A stretch of DNA of 50,847 bases, taken from an uncultured Lachnospiraceae bacterium (GTDB taxonomy: Bacteria > Bacillota > Clostridia > Lachnospirales > Lachnospiraceae). The notes under the pieces are model-generated. The model did no database searches. It was not told the origin of the DNA and worked only from the letters and a program-made list of their open reading frames with translations. Positions 15,496 to 24,371 of the stretch are shown here, piece after piece. The stretch spans positions 1 through 50,847 of the forward strand of contig CAJOLD010000002.1 in the NCBI GenBank assembly GCA_905235435.1, written 5' to 3'. Each line of letters begins with the position of its first letter. Positions within the stretch are counted from its first letter, which is position 1. Made by a program: the position numbers and the translations under genes.

Positions 15496-15569
15496 GGAAG
15501 CATAGCTCAGCCGGGATGAGCGTTCGCCTCACACGCGAGAGGTCATGGGTTCGAGCCCCATTGCTTCCA
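15496..15569 (+). tRNA. tRNA-Val (CAC)
   Basis: 74 bases. Acceptor stem GGAAGCA pairs with TGCTTCC, D arm TAGCTCAG, anticodon loop CTCACAC with anticodon CAC for valine, T arm ATGGGTTCGAGCCCCAT, discriminator A. CCA is not encoded. A terminator follows 12 bases downstream. Confidence 0.92.
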
Positions 15570-15580
15570 TTTTAATGACA

Positions 15581-15614
15581 AGGGGTCCTCTTTCAAAGAG
15601 AGGACCTCTTTTTA
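15581..15614 (+). terminator. Terminator after tRNA-Val
   Basis: Hairpin with GGGGTCCTCTTT paired to AAAGAGAGGACCTC and a run of T at 15609-15613. It separates the tRNA from the gal operon. Confidence 0.85.
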
Positions 15615-15624
15615 TGGGGTGAAA

Positions 15625-15704
15625 TAACCGTTAAAATAACAGTTAAAATCAAAGTTAATGGTGGCATCCGCTGCCGATTCTGTGTATACTGTCAAAAGGA
15701 CAGT
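15625..15704 (+). promoter_or_regulatory. gal operon control region: three 12-bp repeats, promoter and inverted repeat
   Basis: Three tandem 12-base units each carry GTTAA, with TTAA starting at 15631, 15643 and 15655. Downstream a candidate promoter has GTGGCA (15661-15666), an 18-base spacer and TATACT (15685-15690). A perfect 6-base inverted repeat ACTGTC-aaaag-GACAGT (15688-15704) begins on the -10 and runs over the expected start site. Activator and operator roles are inference. Confidence 0.5.
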
Positions 15705-15778
15705 TATGGAAAAACAGATCCGGATCACGGACTGATCATCGCCGAGGGCCGATTATGGCTCCGGAACAGGAGGAAGGT

Positions 15779-17053
15779 ATGAATATCAGAGAATGGAAAG
15801 AGAAGCTGGAAGGCCCGACGCTTGACGGAAAGCTGCATGAACTTTACGGGGCTCTGGCAGACGAGAACAAAAAGAGGTACGAGGAAGTTCTGGACCTTTT
15901 CGGAGAGCAGTACGGGGACAGCGATAAGATCCGCCTGTTCTCTGCGCCTGGCAGGACCGAGATCGGCGGCAACCATACCGATCATCAGAACGGCCGTGTC
16001 CTTGCCGCGTCGGTAAACCTTGATACGATCGCGGCGGCAGCCCCCATCGAGGAGCCGGTGATCCGTGTTTTCTCCAAGGGACATACTCCTGCTGAGATCG
16101 ATATCCGTGACCTTTCGGTCCGTGAAGACCAGAAAAACTCTTCACATGCCCTTCTCCGCGGAGTAGTGGACGGCTTTGCGAAGCTTGGCTGCAAGCTCGG
16201 CGGCATGGAGATCGCCGTGACCTCCAGCGTGCTTTCGGGCAGCGGGATCAGCTCCTCGGCAGCGTACGAGGTCCTGCTTGGAAATATCATCAATAATCTT
16301 TATTTTGACGAGTCCGTGGATGCGGTCAAGATCGCGCAGATCGGTCAGTACGCGGAGAACGTGCACTTCGGAAAGCCGAGCGGACTTCTTGACCAGATGG
16401 CTTCTTCCGTGGGCAATATCCTGACCATCGATTTTAAGGATACGGAAAAGCCGGTCGTTAAAAAGCTGGATATCGACTTTGACAAGTTCGGACTTGCGCT
16501 CTGCATTGTTAATTCCGGTGCGGACCATGTGGATCTGACGGATGAGTACGCCGCGATCCCGAGGGAAGACAAGGCTGTCTGCGATGTCTTCGGGAAGAAT
16601 GTCCTGCGTGAGATCACGATCGAGGATCTTGCCAGGGAGCTTCCGCGCGTCAGGGAGCAGGCGGGTGACCGCGCAGCTCTTCGCGCCCTTCATTTCCTGC
16701 AGGATAATGACCGTGTGACGAAGCAGGTCGAGGCGCTGGAGGCCGGGGATATCGATACATTCCTGACGCTTGTCAACGAATCGGGACTCAGCTCCTGGCT
16801 GTATCTGCAGAACATCGTTCCCTGCGGCGCCATCAAGCATCAGGAGATGGCAGTCGCGCTTGCGGTGAGCAAGTGTCTGCTGGGCAAACGCGGCGCATCC
16901 CGTGTGCATGGCGGAGGTTTTGCCGGAACGATCCAGGCCTTCGTGCCGAAGGATATGCTGGACGACTTTAAGAAGGGCGTAGACGCCGCTCTGGGCGAGG
17001 GCAGCTGCCAGGAACTTTCTATCCGTCCGGTCGGCGGAACAGAGATCAGATAA
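15779..17053 (+). CDS. galK: Galactokinase
   Basis: 424 residues from the ATG at 15779, which has AGGAGGAAGGT directly upstream; an earlier in-frame ATG at 15755 lacks a site. GalK phosphorylates galactose with ATP to galactose-1-phosphate in the Leloir pathway. The galactokinase signature APGRTEIGGNHTDHQNG lies near residue 55, the GHMP phosphate loop is VLSGSGISSSAAY, and the late HGGGFAGTIQAF segment is also typical. galE follows after 29 bases. A galT gene is not in the window. Regulation is probably through the repeats and inverted repeat upstream. Confidence 0.96.
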   Translation: MNIREWKEKLEGPTLDGKLHELYGALADENKKRYEEVLDLFGEQYGDSDKIRLFSAPGRTEIGGNHTDHQNGRVLAASVNLDTIAAAAPIEEPVIRVFSKGHTPAEIDIRDLSVREDQKNSSHALLRGVVDGFAKLGCKLGGMEIAVTSSVLSGSGISSSAAYEVLLGNIINNLYFDESVDAVKIAQIGQYAENVHFGKPSGLLDQMASSVGNILTIDFKDTEKPVVKKLDIDFDKFGLALCIVNSGADHVDLTDEYAAIPREDKAVCDVFGKNVLREITIEDLARELPRVREQAGDRAALRALHFLQDNDRVTKQVEALEAGDIDTFLTLVNESGLSSWLYLQNIVPCGAIKHQEMAVALAVSKCLLGKRGASRVHGGGFAGTIQAFVPKDMLDDFKKGVDAALGEGSCQELSIRPVGGTEIR

Positions 17054-17082
17054 ATCATCAGATAAGGAATAAGGAGGAACCT

Positions 17083-18111
17083 ATGCATATTCTTGTGACC
17101 GGCGGAGCCGGATATATCGGAAGTCACACCTGTGTTGAACTTTTGAATGCGGGCTATGAGGTAACTGTCGTCGACAACCTCTGCAATTCGAGTGAGAAAG
17201 CGCTGGAGCGCGTAAAGGAGATCACGGGCAAGGATCTGCGCTTCGTGAACGCGGATATTGCCGACGCCAAAGCGCTGGCCGGCGCCTTTGAAGCGGCTCC
17301 GGTGGACGCGGTCATCCATTTCGCCGGACTCAAGGCAGTCGGCGAGTCTGTCGAGAAGCCGCTTGAATATTATAAGAACAATATCTCCGGAACGCTCGTC
17401 CTGTGCGAGGTCATGCGCAGCCACGGCGTCAAGAACATCATCTTCAGCTCCTCCGCAACGGTCTACGGGGATCCCGAGAGCGTTCCGATCACGGAGGAGA
17501 GCCCGAAGGGGATCTGCACGAACCCCTACGGATGGACAAAATGGATGCTGGAGCAGATCCTCACGGATCTTCATACGGCGGATCCCGAGTGGAATGTGAT
17601 CCTTCTGCGCTACTTCAATCCGATCGGCGCGCATCCGAGCGGACTGATCGGTGAGGATCCGAAGGGCATCCCGAACAATCTGGTCCCGTATGTGGCGCAG
17701 GTCGCCATCGGCCGCCGTCCTTATCTGCGCGTCTTCGGCAATGACTATGACACACCCGACGGAACGGGCATCCGCGACTATATCCATGTGCAGGATCTGG
17801 CCGCCGGCCATGTCAGGGCCATCGAGAAGCTTGCGGACAAAGAGGGCGTGAGCATTTACAATCTCGGGACCGGGAGAGGCTGCAGCGTGCTGGAGGTCGT
17901 CGAAGCTTTCGGCAAAGCCTGCGGTCATGCGATCGACTATCAGATCATGCCCCGCCGTGCCGGCGATATCGCCGTCTGCTACTGCGATCCCGCGAAGGCG
18001 GAGAAGGAGCTCGGCTGGAAGGCGCAGTACGGCATCGATGAGATGTGCGCGCATTCCTGGAACTGGCAGAAGAACAATCCGAACGGATACGGAGATCAGG
18101 AGGAAGCTTAA
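17083..18111 (+). CDS. galE: UDP-glucose 4-epimerase
   Basis: 342 residues, normal length. The extended SDR nucleotide site VTGGAGYIGSHT is at the N-terminus, the catalytic Ser region is FSSSATVYG and the YxxxK pair sits in NPYGWTKWMLEQ. The enzyme interconverts UDP-galactose and UDP-glucose with bound NAD, supporting galactose use and supplying UDP-galactose for glycans. AAGGAGG stands seven bases before the start. It is co-transcribed with galK, and prmA begins seven bases after its stop. Confidence 0.97.
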   Translation: MHILVTGGAGYIGSHTCVELLNAGYEVTVVDNLCNSSEKALERVKEITGKDLRFVNADIADAKALAGAFEAAPVDAVIHFAGLKAVGESVEKPLEYYKNNISGTLVLCEVMRSHGVKNIIFSSSATVYGDPESVPITEESPKGICTNPYGWTKWMLEQILTDLHTADPEWNVILLRYFNPIGAHPSGLIGEDPKGIPNNLVPYVAQVAIGRRPYLRVFGNDYDTPDGTGIRDYIHVQDLAAGHVRAIEKLADKEGVSIYNLGTGRGCSVLEVVEAFGKACGHAIDYQIMPRRAGDIAVCYCDPAKAEKELGWKAQYGIDEMCAHSWNWQKNNPNGYGDQEEA

Positions 18112-18117
18112 GAGAAG

Positions 18118-19074
18118 ATGCGCTGGGTCAGATACAGAATGGAAATACTTGCCGACGCCGAGGACATCGTGATCGCCACGCTCGCGGAGGCGGGTGTGGA
18201 AGGCGTGGAGATCGAGGACAGCATTCCGCTCACCGAGGAGGATAAGAAGCAGATGTTCGTTGACATCCTTCCCGATCCCGGAGAGGCGGATGAGAGGGCC
18301 TGGCTGAGCTTTTATCTGGAGGAGGACGCGGACCGGGCGCAGATCCTGAAGAATGTCCGCGCTGCTCTGGAGGAGCTGCGGTCATGGGCAAATATCGGTC
18401 CCTGCACGATCGAGGAGTCCCTGACGGAGGATATCGACTGGGTGAACAACTGGAAGCAGTATTTCCACCAGTTCCGGGTCGACGACATCCTGATCGTTCC
18501 CTCCTGGGAGGAGCCGGAGGATGCCGGGGATGTTTCCATGATCATCCGGATCGATCCGGGCACGGCCTTCGGGACGGGCATGCATGAGACGACCCAGCTG
18601 TGCATCAGACAGCTGAAAAAATATACGCGCGAAGGAACGAAGCTGCTGGACCTTGGGACCGGCAGCGGGATCCTTTCCATCGCGGCCTTAAAGCTTGGCG
18701 CTGCATGCGCGGTCGGGACGGACCTTGATCCGTGCGCGATCACGGCCGTACAGGAGAACCTTGAAGCCAACGGGATCGGTGCCGGCAAAATGGACGTGAT
18801 CCTCGGCAACCTGATCGACGATCCGCAGGTGCAGGAGACGGTCGGCGAGGCCGCCTATGATATCGTGACCGCAAACATTCTTGCGGAGATCCTTGTCCCG
18901 ATGACGCCGCAGGCCGCGAAGGCCCTGCGCCCCGGCGGGATCTATATTACGTCCGGGATCCTTGCGGAGAAGCAGGGGATCGTGGAGGAAGCGTGCCGCG
19001 CGGCCGGCCTGGAGGTCATTGAAACGACGGCGCAGGGAGAGTGGGTCTGTGTGACGGCCCGCCGCCCTCTCTGA
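18118..19074 (+). CDS. prmA: Ribosomal protein L11 methyltransferase
   Basis: 318 residues. An N-terminal ferredoxin-like substrate-recognition region is followed by a class I methyltransferase domain with motif I LLDLGTGSGILSIAALKLGA near residue 176 and the NIL-type motif in VTANILAEILVPM. PrmA trimethylates lysines and the N-terminus of ribosomal protein L11. The pair prmA-rsmE is common in Bacillota and here continues in the gal transcription direction with only a few bases between genes. Confidence 0.94.
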   Translation: MRWVRYRMEILADAEDIVIATLAEAGVEGVEIEDSIPLTEEDKKQMFVDILPDPGEADERAWLSFYLEEDADRAQILKNVRAALEELRSWANIGPCTIEESLTEDIDWVNNWKQYFHQFRVDDILIVPSWEEPEDAGDVSMIIRIDPGTAFGTGMHETTQLCIRQLKKYTREGTKLLDLGTGSGILSIAALKLGAACAVGTDLDPCAITAVQENLEANGIGAGKMDVILGNLIDDPQVQETVGEAAYDIVTANILAEILVPMTPQAAKALRPGGIYITSGILAEKQGIVEEACRAAGLEVIETTAQGEWVCVTARRPL

Positions 19075-19087
19075 GCGGGAGAGATCT

Positions 19088-19858
19088 ATGTATCGGTTTT
19101 TTGTAGACCCGGAGGATATCTCGGAGGATGAGATCATCATCCGCGGTGAAGACGTCAATCATATCCGGAACGTCCTCAGGATGAAGCCGGGCGAGAACGT
19201 GCGTCTCTGCACGGGAGAGGACAGCGTGGAATACCGCTGCGAGATCCTCTCACTGGATCCGCAGCAGATCCGGACAAAAATACTGCTGGCAGAGGAGACC
19301 GGGGCGGAACTGCCGTCCCGCCTCGTGCTTTTTCAGGGTCTTCCGAAGAGCGACAAGCTGGAGCTCGTCATCCAGAAAGCGGTGGAGCTCGGTGTCTATG
19401 AGGTCGTTCCGGTGGAGACGGCGCGCAGCATCGTAAAGCTGGACGCAAAGAAGCGGGAAGCCAGGCTGAAGCGGTGGAACGCGATCTCGGAGAGCGCGGC
19501 AAAGCAGTCGAAGCGGCTGATCATTCCCCGCGTCCATCCTCTCATGACGTTTGATGAGGCGCTGGACTACGCGGAGAGCCTCGATGTGAAGCTGATCCCG
19601 TACGAGAACGCCGCGGACATGAATCATACCAGGGAGGTGCTCGGCGCCGTTCGTCCCGGCCAGTCGGTCGGGATCTTTATCGGCCCCGAGGGCGGCCTGG
19701 AGGAAGAAGAGGTGGCGAGGGCCGCGGCACGCGGTGCCAGCGCCATTACCCTCGGCAGGCGGATACTGCGCACGGAGACGGCGGGAGTCGCCGTCCTTGC
19801 CGCGCTGATGTTCGCCCTGGAGGGGAGAAGTGAGGAGACAGATGGAAGTATACTTTGA
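19088..19858 (+). CDS. rsmE: 16S rRNA m3U1498 methyltransferase
   Basis: 256 residues. An N-terminal PUA-like RNA-binding part is followed by a SPOUT methyltransferase whose knot is visible in IFIGPEGGLEEEE and ITLGRRILRTETA near the C-terminus. RsmE methylates N3 of U1498 in 16S rRNA. GGAGAG lies before the start. The end overlaps the start of the cysteine desulfurase by 17 bases. Confidence 0.95.
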   Translation: MYRFFVDPEDISEDEIIIRGEDVNHIRNVLRMKPGENVRLCTGEDSVEYRCEILSLDPQQIRTKILLAEETGAELPSRLVLFQGLPKSDKLELVIQKAVELGVYEVVPVETARSIVKLDAKKREARLKRWNAISESAAKQSKRLIIPRVHPLMTFDEALDYAESLDVKLIPYENAADMNHTREVLGAVRPGQSVGIFIGPEGGLEEEEVARAAARGASAITLGRRILRTETAGVAVLAALMFALEGRSEETDGSIL

Positions 19859-20999
19859 CAACTCTGCGACGACGGTCGTTCTCCCGCAGGTGAGTGACCT
19901 GGTCTGTAAGGTGATGACGGAGGATTTCGGCAATCCCTCCTCCATGCACATCAGAGGCGTGGAGGCGGAGCGGTATCTCCGGACGGCGCGCGGACAGATC
20001 GCCTCGGCAATGAAAGTTTCGGAGAAGGAGATCTTCTTCACCTCCGGCGGCACCGAGTCCGATAACTGGGCGCTGATCGGCGGCGCCATGGCGAACCGCC
20101 GCAGGGGAAAGCACATCATTACATCCGCGGTCGAACACGCAGCGGTCAGACAGCCGCTGCTTCTTCTTGAGGAGCTCGGCTTTGAGGTGACCGTCCTTCC
20201 CGTCGACGCCGCAGGGCATGTGGATCCCGGCCGGCTCGCCGACGCGCTCCGCGAAGATACGATCCTGGTCTCCGTGATGTATGTCAATAACGAGATGGGC
20301 GCCGTGGAGCCGATCGAAGAGATCGGGCGGATCATCAAGGCGTACGACCCGGCCATTCTCTTCCATGTGGACGCCGTGCAGGCCTTCGGAAAGTACAGGA
20401 TCTATCCCAGGAACCTGAATGCCGATCTCGTATCCGTGAGCGGACATAAGATCCACGCCCCGAAGGGGACGGGCTTTTTATATGTGAAGGAAAAGACGAA
20501 AATACGGCCGATCATTTTGGGCGGCGGCCAGCAGGGCGGGATGCGCTCCGGGACCGACAATGTGCCCGGCGCGGCCGGAATCGGCCTTGCTGCTTCTCTT
20601 GCCTGTGAGGACCTGGAGGAAAAGGCTGCCTGTATGCGGAGCCTGAAGGACCGGCTGGAAGCGGGACTTCGGGAGATCCCGGACGTTAGGATCAACAGCG
20701 GATCGGATGAGGGGAGCGCGCCGCATATCGTGAATGCCTCCTTCACGGGGATCCGCAGCGAGGTCCTTCTCCACGCGCTGGAGGACCGCGGGATCTGCGT
20801 ATCCGCCGGATCCGCCTGCTCCACGAACAAAAAGCTTCCGGTGAGCCCGGTGCTCAAAGAGCTCGGACTGCCGAAGGACGCGCTGGAGTCGGCCCTGCGC
20901 TTCAGCTTCAGCACGCTGAATACGCCGCAGGAGGTGGACTACACGCTGGAGGTTCTGCGGGAACTGGTGCCGATGCTGCGCCGCTATACGAGACATTAA
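19842..20999 (+). CDS. Cysteine desulfurase (NifS/IscS family), probable sulfur donor for ThiI
   Basis: 385 residues from the ATG at 19842, preceded by GTGAGGAG. The fold-type I PLP enzyme takes sulfur from cysteine as a persulfide. The start YFDNSATT, the PLP lysine K203 in SGHKIHAPKG and the catalytic C326 in SAGSACSTNK are all present. Its stop lies 16 bases before thiI. In Bacillus subtilis a dedicated desulfurase (NifZ) is paired with ThiI for 4-thiouridine formation in tRNA, and the same pairing is likely here. Confidence 0.94.
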   Translation: MEVYFDNSATTVVLPQVSDLVCKVMTEDFGNPSSMHIRGVEAERYLRTARGQIASAMKVSEKEIFFTSGGTESDNWALIGGAMANRRRGKHIITSAVEHAAVRQPLLLLEELGFEVTVLPVDAAGHVDPGRLADALREDTILVSVMYVNNEMGAVEPIEEIGRIIKAYDPAILFHVDAVQAFGKYRIYPRNLNADLVSVSGHKIHAPKGTGFLYVKEKTKIRPIILGGGQQGGMRSGTDNVPGAAGIGLAASLACEDLEEKAACMRSLKDRLEAGLREIPDVRINSGSDEGSAPHIVNASFTGIRSEVLLHALEDRGICVSAGSACSTNKKLPVSPVLKELGLPKDALESALRFSFSTLNTPQEVDYTLEVLRELVPMLRRYTRH

Positions 21000-21015
21000 A
21001 AAGGAGAGCAGACAG

Positions 21016-22200
21016 ATGGAGCAGACATATCTGATCAAATACGGAGAGATAGGGATCAAGGGAAAGAACCGCCATCTTTTTGAGGACGCGCTGGTCCGCC
21101 AGATCGACCTGGCCCTTGAACGCCTGCAGGGTGAATTCCATACCCGCAAGGAGCAGGGGAGGATCTATGTGGAATCCGACGGAAGCTGCGAATCCTGGGA
21201 GGTGCTGGAGGCGCTGAAAAAGGTGTTCGGCATCGTCGGGATCTGCCCCGTCATGAAGACGGACGACAGAGGGCTTGAAGCGCTCGGCGACGACATGATC
21301 CGCTTCCTTGAGGAGGGAGAGTACGATCTGAAGGGAAAGACCTTCAAGGTCGTCACCCGCCGCGCGCGCAAGAGCTATCCGGTGGAATCCATGGAGGTGA
21401 ACGCTTACCTGGGCGGCCGCATCCTGGAGTGGTGTCCGGAGGCAGCGGTGGACGTGCATGAGCCCGACATCCTTTTCCACGTGGAGATCAGGGAGCTGAT
21501 CTATATCTATTCCCGCGTGATCCCCGGACCGGGGGGAATGCCCGCAGGGACGGGCGGGAGATCCATGCTCCTGCTCTCCGGCGGTATCGACAGCCCCGTT
21601 GCCGGCTATATGATGGCAAAGCGCGGCGTGGTGCTGGACGCGGTCTACTTCCACGCGCCGCCCTACACGAGCGAGCGCGCCAGGCAGAAGGTGGAGGACC
21701 TTGCCAGGCAGGTGGCCGTGTACGCGGGACCCATCCGGCTCCATGTGATCAACTTTACGGATATCCAGCTGTATATCTATGAGCAGTGTCCGCACGACGA
21801 ACTGACGATCATCATGCGGCGGTATATGATGAAGCTGGCGGAGATCTTCGCCGCAAAGTGCGGCTGCCTGTCGCTGGTGACGGGCGAGAGCGTGGGCCAG
21901 GTGGCCAGCCAGACCATGCAGAGCCTGGCGGTGACGAACGCGGTCTGCACGCTGCCGGTCTTCCGGCCGCTGATCGCCTTTGACAAGCGCGAGATCGTCG
22001 AGATCGCGGAGCAGATCGGGACCTTTGAGACATCCATCCTTCCCTATGAGGACTGCTGCACGATCTTTGTCGCGAAGCATCCTGTGACCAAGCCGAACCT
22101 GCGGGCGATCGAACGCTCGGAAAGAAAGCTTGCGGAAAAGATCGACGAGCTGATGGAAGAGGCGGTAAGGACCGCCGAAGTGGTGGAGATCAGGGCGTAG
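21016..22200 (+). CDS. thiI: tRNA 4-thiouridine synthetase
   Basis: 394 residues. An N-terminal ferredoxin-like and THUMP region binds tRNA; the adenylating PP-loop motif LLSGGIDSPVAGYMMAKRG follows in the middle. The protein ends shortly after the synthetase domain and has no rhodanese domain, like the Bacillus form, so the sulfur must come from a partner such as the desulfurase just upstream. It makes s4U8 in tRNA and may serve thiazole synthesis. AAGGAG precedes the start. Confidence 0.95.
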   Translation: MEQTYLIKYGEIGIKGKNRHLFEDALVRQIDLALERLQGEFHTRKEQGRIYVESDGSCESWEVLEALKKVFGIVGICPVMKTDDRGLEALGDDMIRFLEEGEYDLKGKTFKVVTRRARKSYPVESMEVNAYLGGRILEWCPEAAVDVHEPDILFHVEIRELIYIYSRVIPGPGGMPAGTGGRSMLLLSGGIDSPVAGYMMAKRGVVLDAVYFHAPPYTSERARQKVEDLARQVAVYAGPIRLHVINFTDIQLYIYEQCPHDELTIIMRRYMMKLAEIFAAKCGCLSLVTGESVGQVASQTMQSLAVTNAVCTLPVFRPLIAFDKREIVEIAEQIGTFETSILPYEDCCTIFVAKHPVTKPNLRAIERSERKLAEKIDELMEEAVRTAEVVEIRA

Positions 22201-22226
22201 AAAAGGATCCGAAAATGCGCAAAAGA

Positions 22227-22255
22227 AAAGGCCCTCCGCGCTGCGAAGGGCCTTT
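22227..22255. terminator. Terminator between thiI and the HPr-like gene
   Basis: Nine-pair stem AAAGGCCCT/AGGGCCTTT with a small inner helix. The T-rich side is best on the minus strand (after the HPr-like gene), but it also lies 26 bases after the thiI stop and can serve both convergent genes. Confidence 0.8.
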
Positions 22256-22268
22256 GAACCATTCTGTG

Positions 22269-22499
22269 TCAGATCAGATAAGGCTTTAACACCTCAAGGA
22301 TCTTGTCGACATCTTCGTCGGTGTGGATGCTCAGATCGATCGGTTTGGAAAGATCCAGGCTGAAGATGCCCATGATGGATTTTGCGTCGATAACGTATCT
22401 TCCGGAGACGAGGTCAAAATCGTAGCTGAATCTGGAGATATCGTTTACAAAGGATTTTACTTTATCAATAGAATTTAATGAGATCTGTACGGTTTTCAT
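22269..22499 (-). CDS. HPr-like protein lacking the catalytic histidine (Crh-like)
   Basis: 76 residues from the ATG at 22499 with GGAGGGGAG upstream; a further in-frame ATG lies at 22520. The regulatory phosphorylation segment of HPr is kept as AKSIMGIFSLDL with S41 at the Ser46 position. The segment that should hold His15 reads NSIDKVKSFV and has no His. HPr passes phosphate in the PTS through His15, while Ser46 is phosphorylated by HPr kinase for catabolite control. A protein with only the serine is like Bacillus Crh, which has a regulatory role only. Function by analogy is inference; such short HPr-like proteins are frequent in Clostridia. Confidence 0.75.
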   Translation of the reverse strand: MKTVQISLNSIDKVKSFVNDISRFSYDFDLVSGRYVIDAKSIMGIFSLDLSKPIDLSIHTDEDVDKILEVLKPYLI

Positions 22500-22544
22500 T
22501 AATTTTCTCCCCTCCGTCATTAATCAAAATTATCGTTCGACTGT

Positions 22545-22573
22545 ATTTTATCGTTATAAGACTTATAAGTCAA
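22545..22573 (-). promoter_or_regulatory. Promoter of the HPr-like gene
   Basis: On the minus strand TTGACT (22568-22573), a 17-base spacer and TAAAAT (22545-22550). The spacer and -35 flank contain two close copies of the self-complementary CTTATAAG/TTATAAG motif, a possible operator. Confidence 0.65.
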
Positions 22574-22600
22574 GATGCAAGCAGGACAGGAAGGCGTGAA

Positions 22601-23995
22601 ATGGCAATGTCACCGGGAAAAAGAAAAGCCGCGCTGCACAGCCTCGGCTGCAAGGTAAATTCATATGAGACAGAGGTCATGCGGCAGCAGCTCGAGGAGG
22701 CCGGCTACGAGATCGTCCCCTTCGAGCCGGGCGCGGACGTGTATGTGATCAATACCTGCTCTGTGACCAATATCGCGGACCGGAAATCGAGGCAGATGCT
22801 GCACCGCGCGCGGAAGATGAATCCGCAGGCGGTCATCGTCGCGGCCGGCTGCTATGTGCAGACGGCGACGGACAGGGACGGCCTTGAGCGCGACGCCGAC
22901 CTGATCCTCGGGAATGACCGCAAGCAGAGCCTGACCGCCTGCCTGGAGGAGTTTTTCCGGTGCAGGGAGGAGACGGCGGGGGAGGACAAAACGCCCTGCG
23001 TGGAGCAGGTCGTCGACATCAGCCGGGTGCGCAGCGTGGAACCGATGTTCCTCTCCGACGTCCGTGAGCACACCCGGGCTTATATTAAGATCCAGGACGG
23101 ATGCAACCAGTTCTGCAGCTACTGCATCATCCCCTACGCAAGGGGGCGGGTGCGCAGCCGCGATGAGGAGGAGATCCTGCGGGAGATCGGCGCGATCGCC
23201 GGCTTCGGCGTAAAGGAGATCGTGCTGACGGGGATCCACATCAGCTCCTATGGGACGGACACAGGGACGGGACTGGCCGGGCTTCTTACCCGCGCCTGCG
23301 AGATTCCCGGGATCGAGAGAATAAGGCTCGGCTCCCTGGAGCCCGGGATCATCACCGAATCCTTTGTGGATACCGTGCGGAGCCTGCCAAAGCTCTGTCC
23401 GCATTTCCATCTTTCGCTGCAGAGCGGCTGCGACAGCGTCCTTAAGAGAATGAACCGTCACTATGACACCGCCGCCTTTGAGGCCTGCTGCGGCCTGCTG
23501 CGGGATGCGTTCGACCGTCCCGCCCTGACGACGGACGTGATCGTCGGCTTCCCCGGGGAGACGGAGGAGGAGTTTGCCTGTACGGAGGAATTTCTTCGCC
23601 GTATCCGGCTCTATGAGACCCACATTTTCCGCTATTCCATGCGCAAAGGGACCCGCGCCGCCGCGATGCCGGACCAGATCCCGGAGCCGGTGAAGGCGGA
23701 GAGGAGCGCGCGGCTTGCCGCTCTCGACGCGGAAAACCGCAGGGCTTTTGCCGCCGCGCGGGAGGGAGAGCGCACGGAGGTGCTCTTCGAGGAGGAAGTC
23801 CCCGGTGATTCGGTCGGCCTTGCGGGGGCCGGGAAGGTGTACACCGGGTACACAAGGGAATATATCCGGGCGGCCATGCCCGCAGATGAGAAGACCGGGG
23901 ATCTTAGGAACCGGATCCTATTTGGCACGCTCACGGCGCCGCCTGTGCCGGGCGGACCCTGCCTGTTTTTGCCGGAACTTGCAAAACCGGATTGA
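22601..23995 (+). CDS. mtaB: tRNA t6A37 methylthiotransferase
   Basis: 464 residues from the ATG at 22601 (GGAAGG upstream). The MTTase N-terminal domain opens with HSLGCKVNSYETE and carries NTCSVTN and a later Cys in AAGCYVQ for the auxiliary cluster. The radical-SAM motif is C168-x3-C172-x2-C175 in CNQFCSYC. A TRAM-like end follows. The LGCKVN (not LGCxKN) start and overall length favour MtaB, which makes ms2t6A at A37 of tRNA, over MiaB or RimO. It stands alone between divergent and downstream promoters. Confidence 0.93.
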   Translation: MAMSPGKRKAALHSLGCKVNSYETEVMRQQLEEAGYEIVPFEPGADVYVINTCSVTNIADRKSRQMLHRARKMNPQAVIVAAGCYVQTATDRDGLERDADLILGNDRKQSLTACLEEFFRCREETAGEDKTPCVEQVVDISRVRSVEPMFLSDVREHTRAYIKIQDGCNQFCSYCIIPYARGRVRSRDEEEILREIGAIAGFGVKEIVLTGIHISSYGTDTGTGLAGLLTRACEIPGIERIRLGSLEPGIITESFVDTVRSLPKLCPHFHLSLQSGCDSVLKRMNRHYDTAAFEACCGLLRDAFDRPALTTDVIVGFPGETEEEFACTEEFLRRIRLYETHIFRYSMRKGTRAAAMPDQIPEPVKAERSARLAALDAENRRAFAAAREGERTEVLFEEEVPGDSVGLAGAGKVYTGYTREYIRAAMPADEKTGDLRNRILFGTLTAPPVPGGPCLFLPELAKPD

Positions 23996-24020
23996 TTAAT
24001 TAACGATTTTATATTAGAAT
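23992..24020 (+). promoter_or_regulatory. Promoter of ireB-ruvX
   Basis: TTGATT (23992-23997), 17-base spacer, TAGAAT (24015-24020). The -35 overlaps the mtaB stop codon; the leader to ireB is about 75 bases and contains GGAAGTG before the start. Confidence 0.65.
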
Positions 24021-24101
24021 TACTCTGAATGTATATGTCCAGGGACATCGCGGAACAGAGACGAATAAGTCACAGCTCCCGGAAATTAAGGAAGTGATTA
24101 G

Positions 24102-24371
24102 ATGGCGGAGATCAACAACACACAGTATTTCAACATGGAGACAGACCCGGAGGTAAGGGTCAAAAAAGTTCTCGAGTTTGTTTATGTGGCAATGGCGGAA
24201 AAGGGATATAATCCGGTCAGCCAGATCGTCGGATATATCATGTCCGGGGATCCGACCTATATTACCAGCCACAAGAACGCCCGCAGCCTGATCATGAAGG
24301 TGGAGAGGGACGAGCTTGTGGAGGAACTGCTTCGCGAATATATCAGGAACGAGTCGTGGAAGATGCAATGA
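24102..24371 (+). CDS. ireB: IreB family regulatory phosphoprotein (UPF0297)
   Basis: 89 residues matching the whole family: [35 protein letters not shown] is the conserved core, here also with THKNAR-type SHKNAR. In Enterococcus IreB is phosphorylated by the PASTA kinase IreK and affects cephalosporin resistance and wall homeostasis. It is followed by ruvX and a DUF1292 gene, the standard order in Bacillota. The stop overlaps the favoured ruvX start as ATGA. Confidence 0.95.
   Translation: MAEINNTQYFNMETDPEVRVKKVLEFVYVAMAEKGYNPVSQIVGYIMSGDPTYITSHKNARSLIMKVERDELVEELLREYIRNESWKMQ

Noticed and set aside
19250..20356. Minus-strand open frame of 368 codons opposite rsmE and the cysteine desulfurase
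   Set aside because: Low-complexity Ser/Arg/Pro composition, no ribosome site, and it covers two confident genes.
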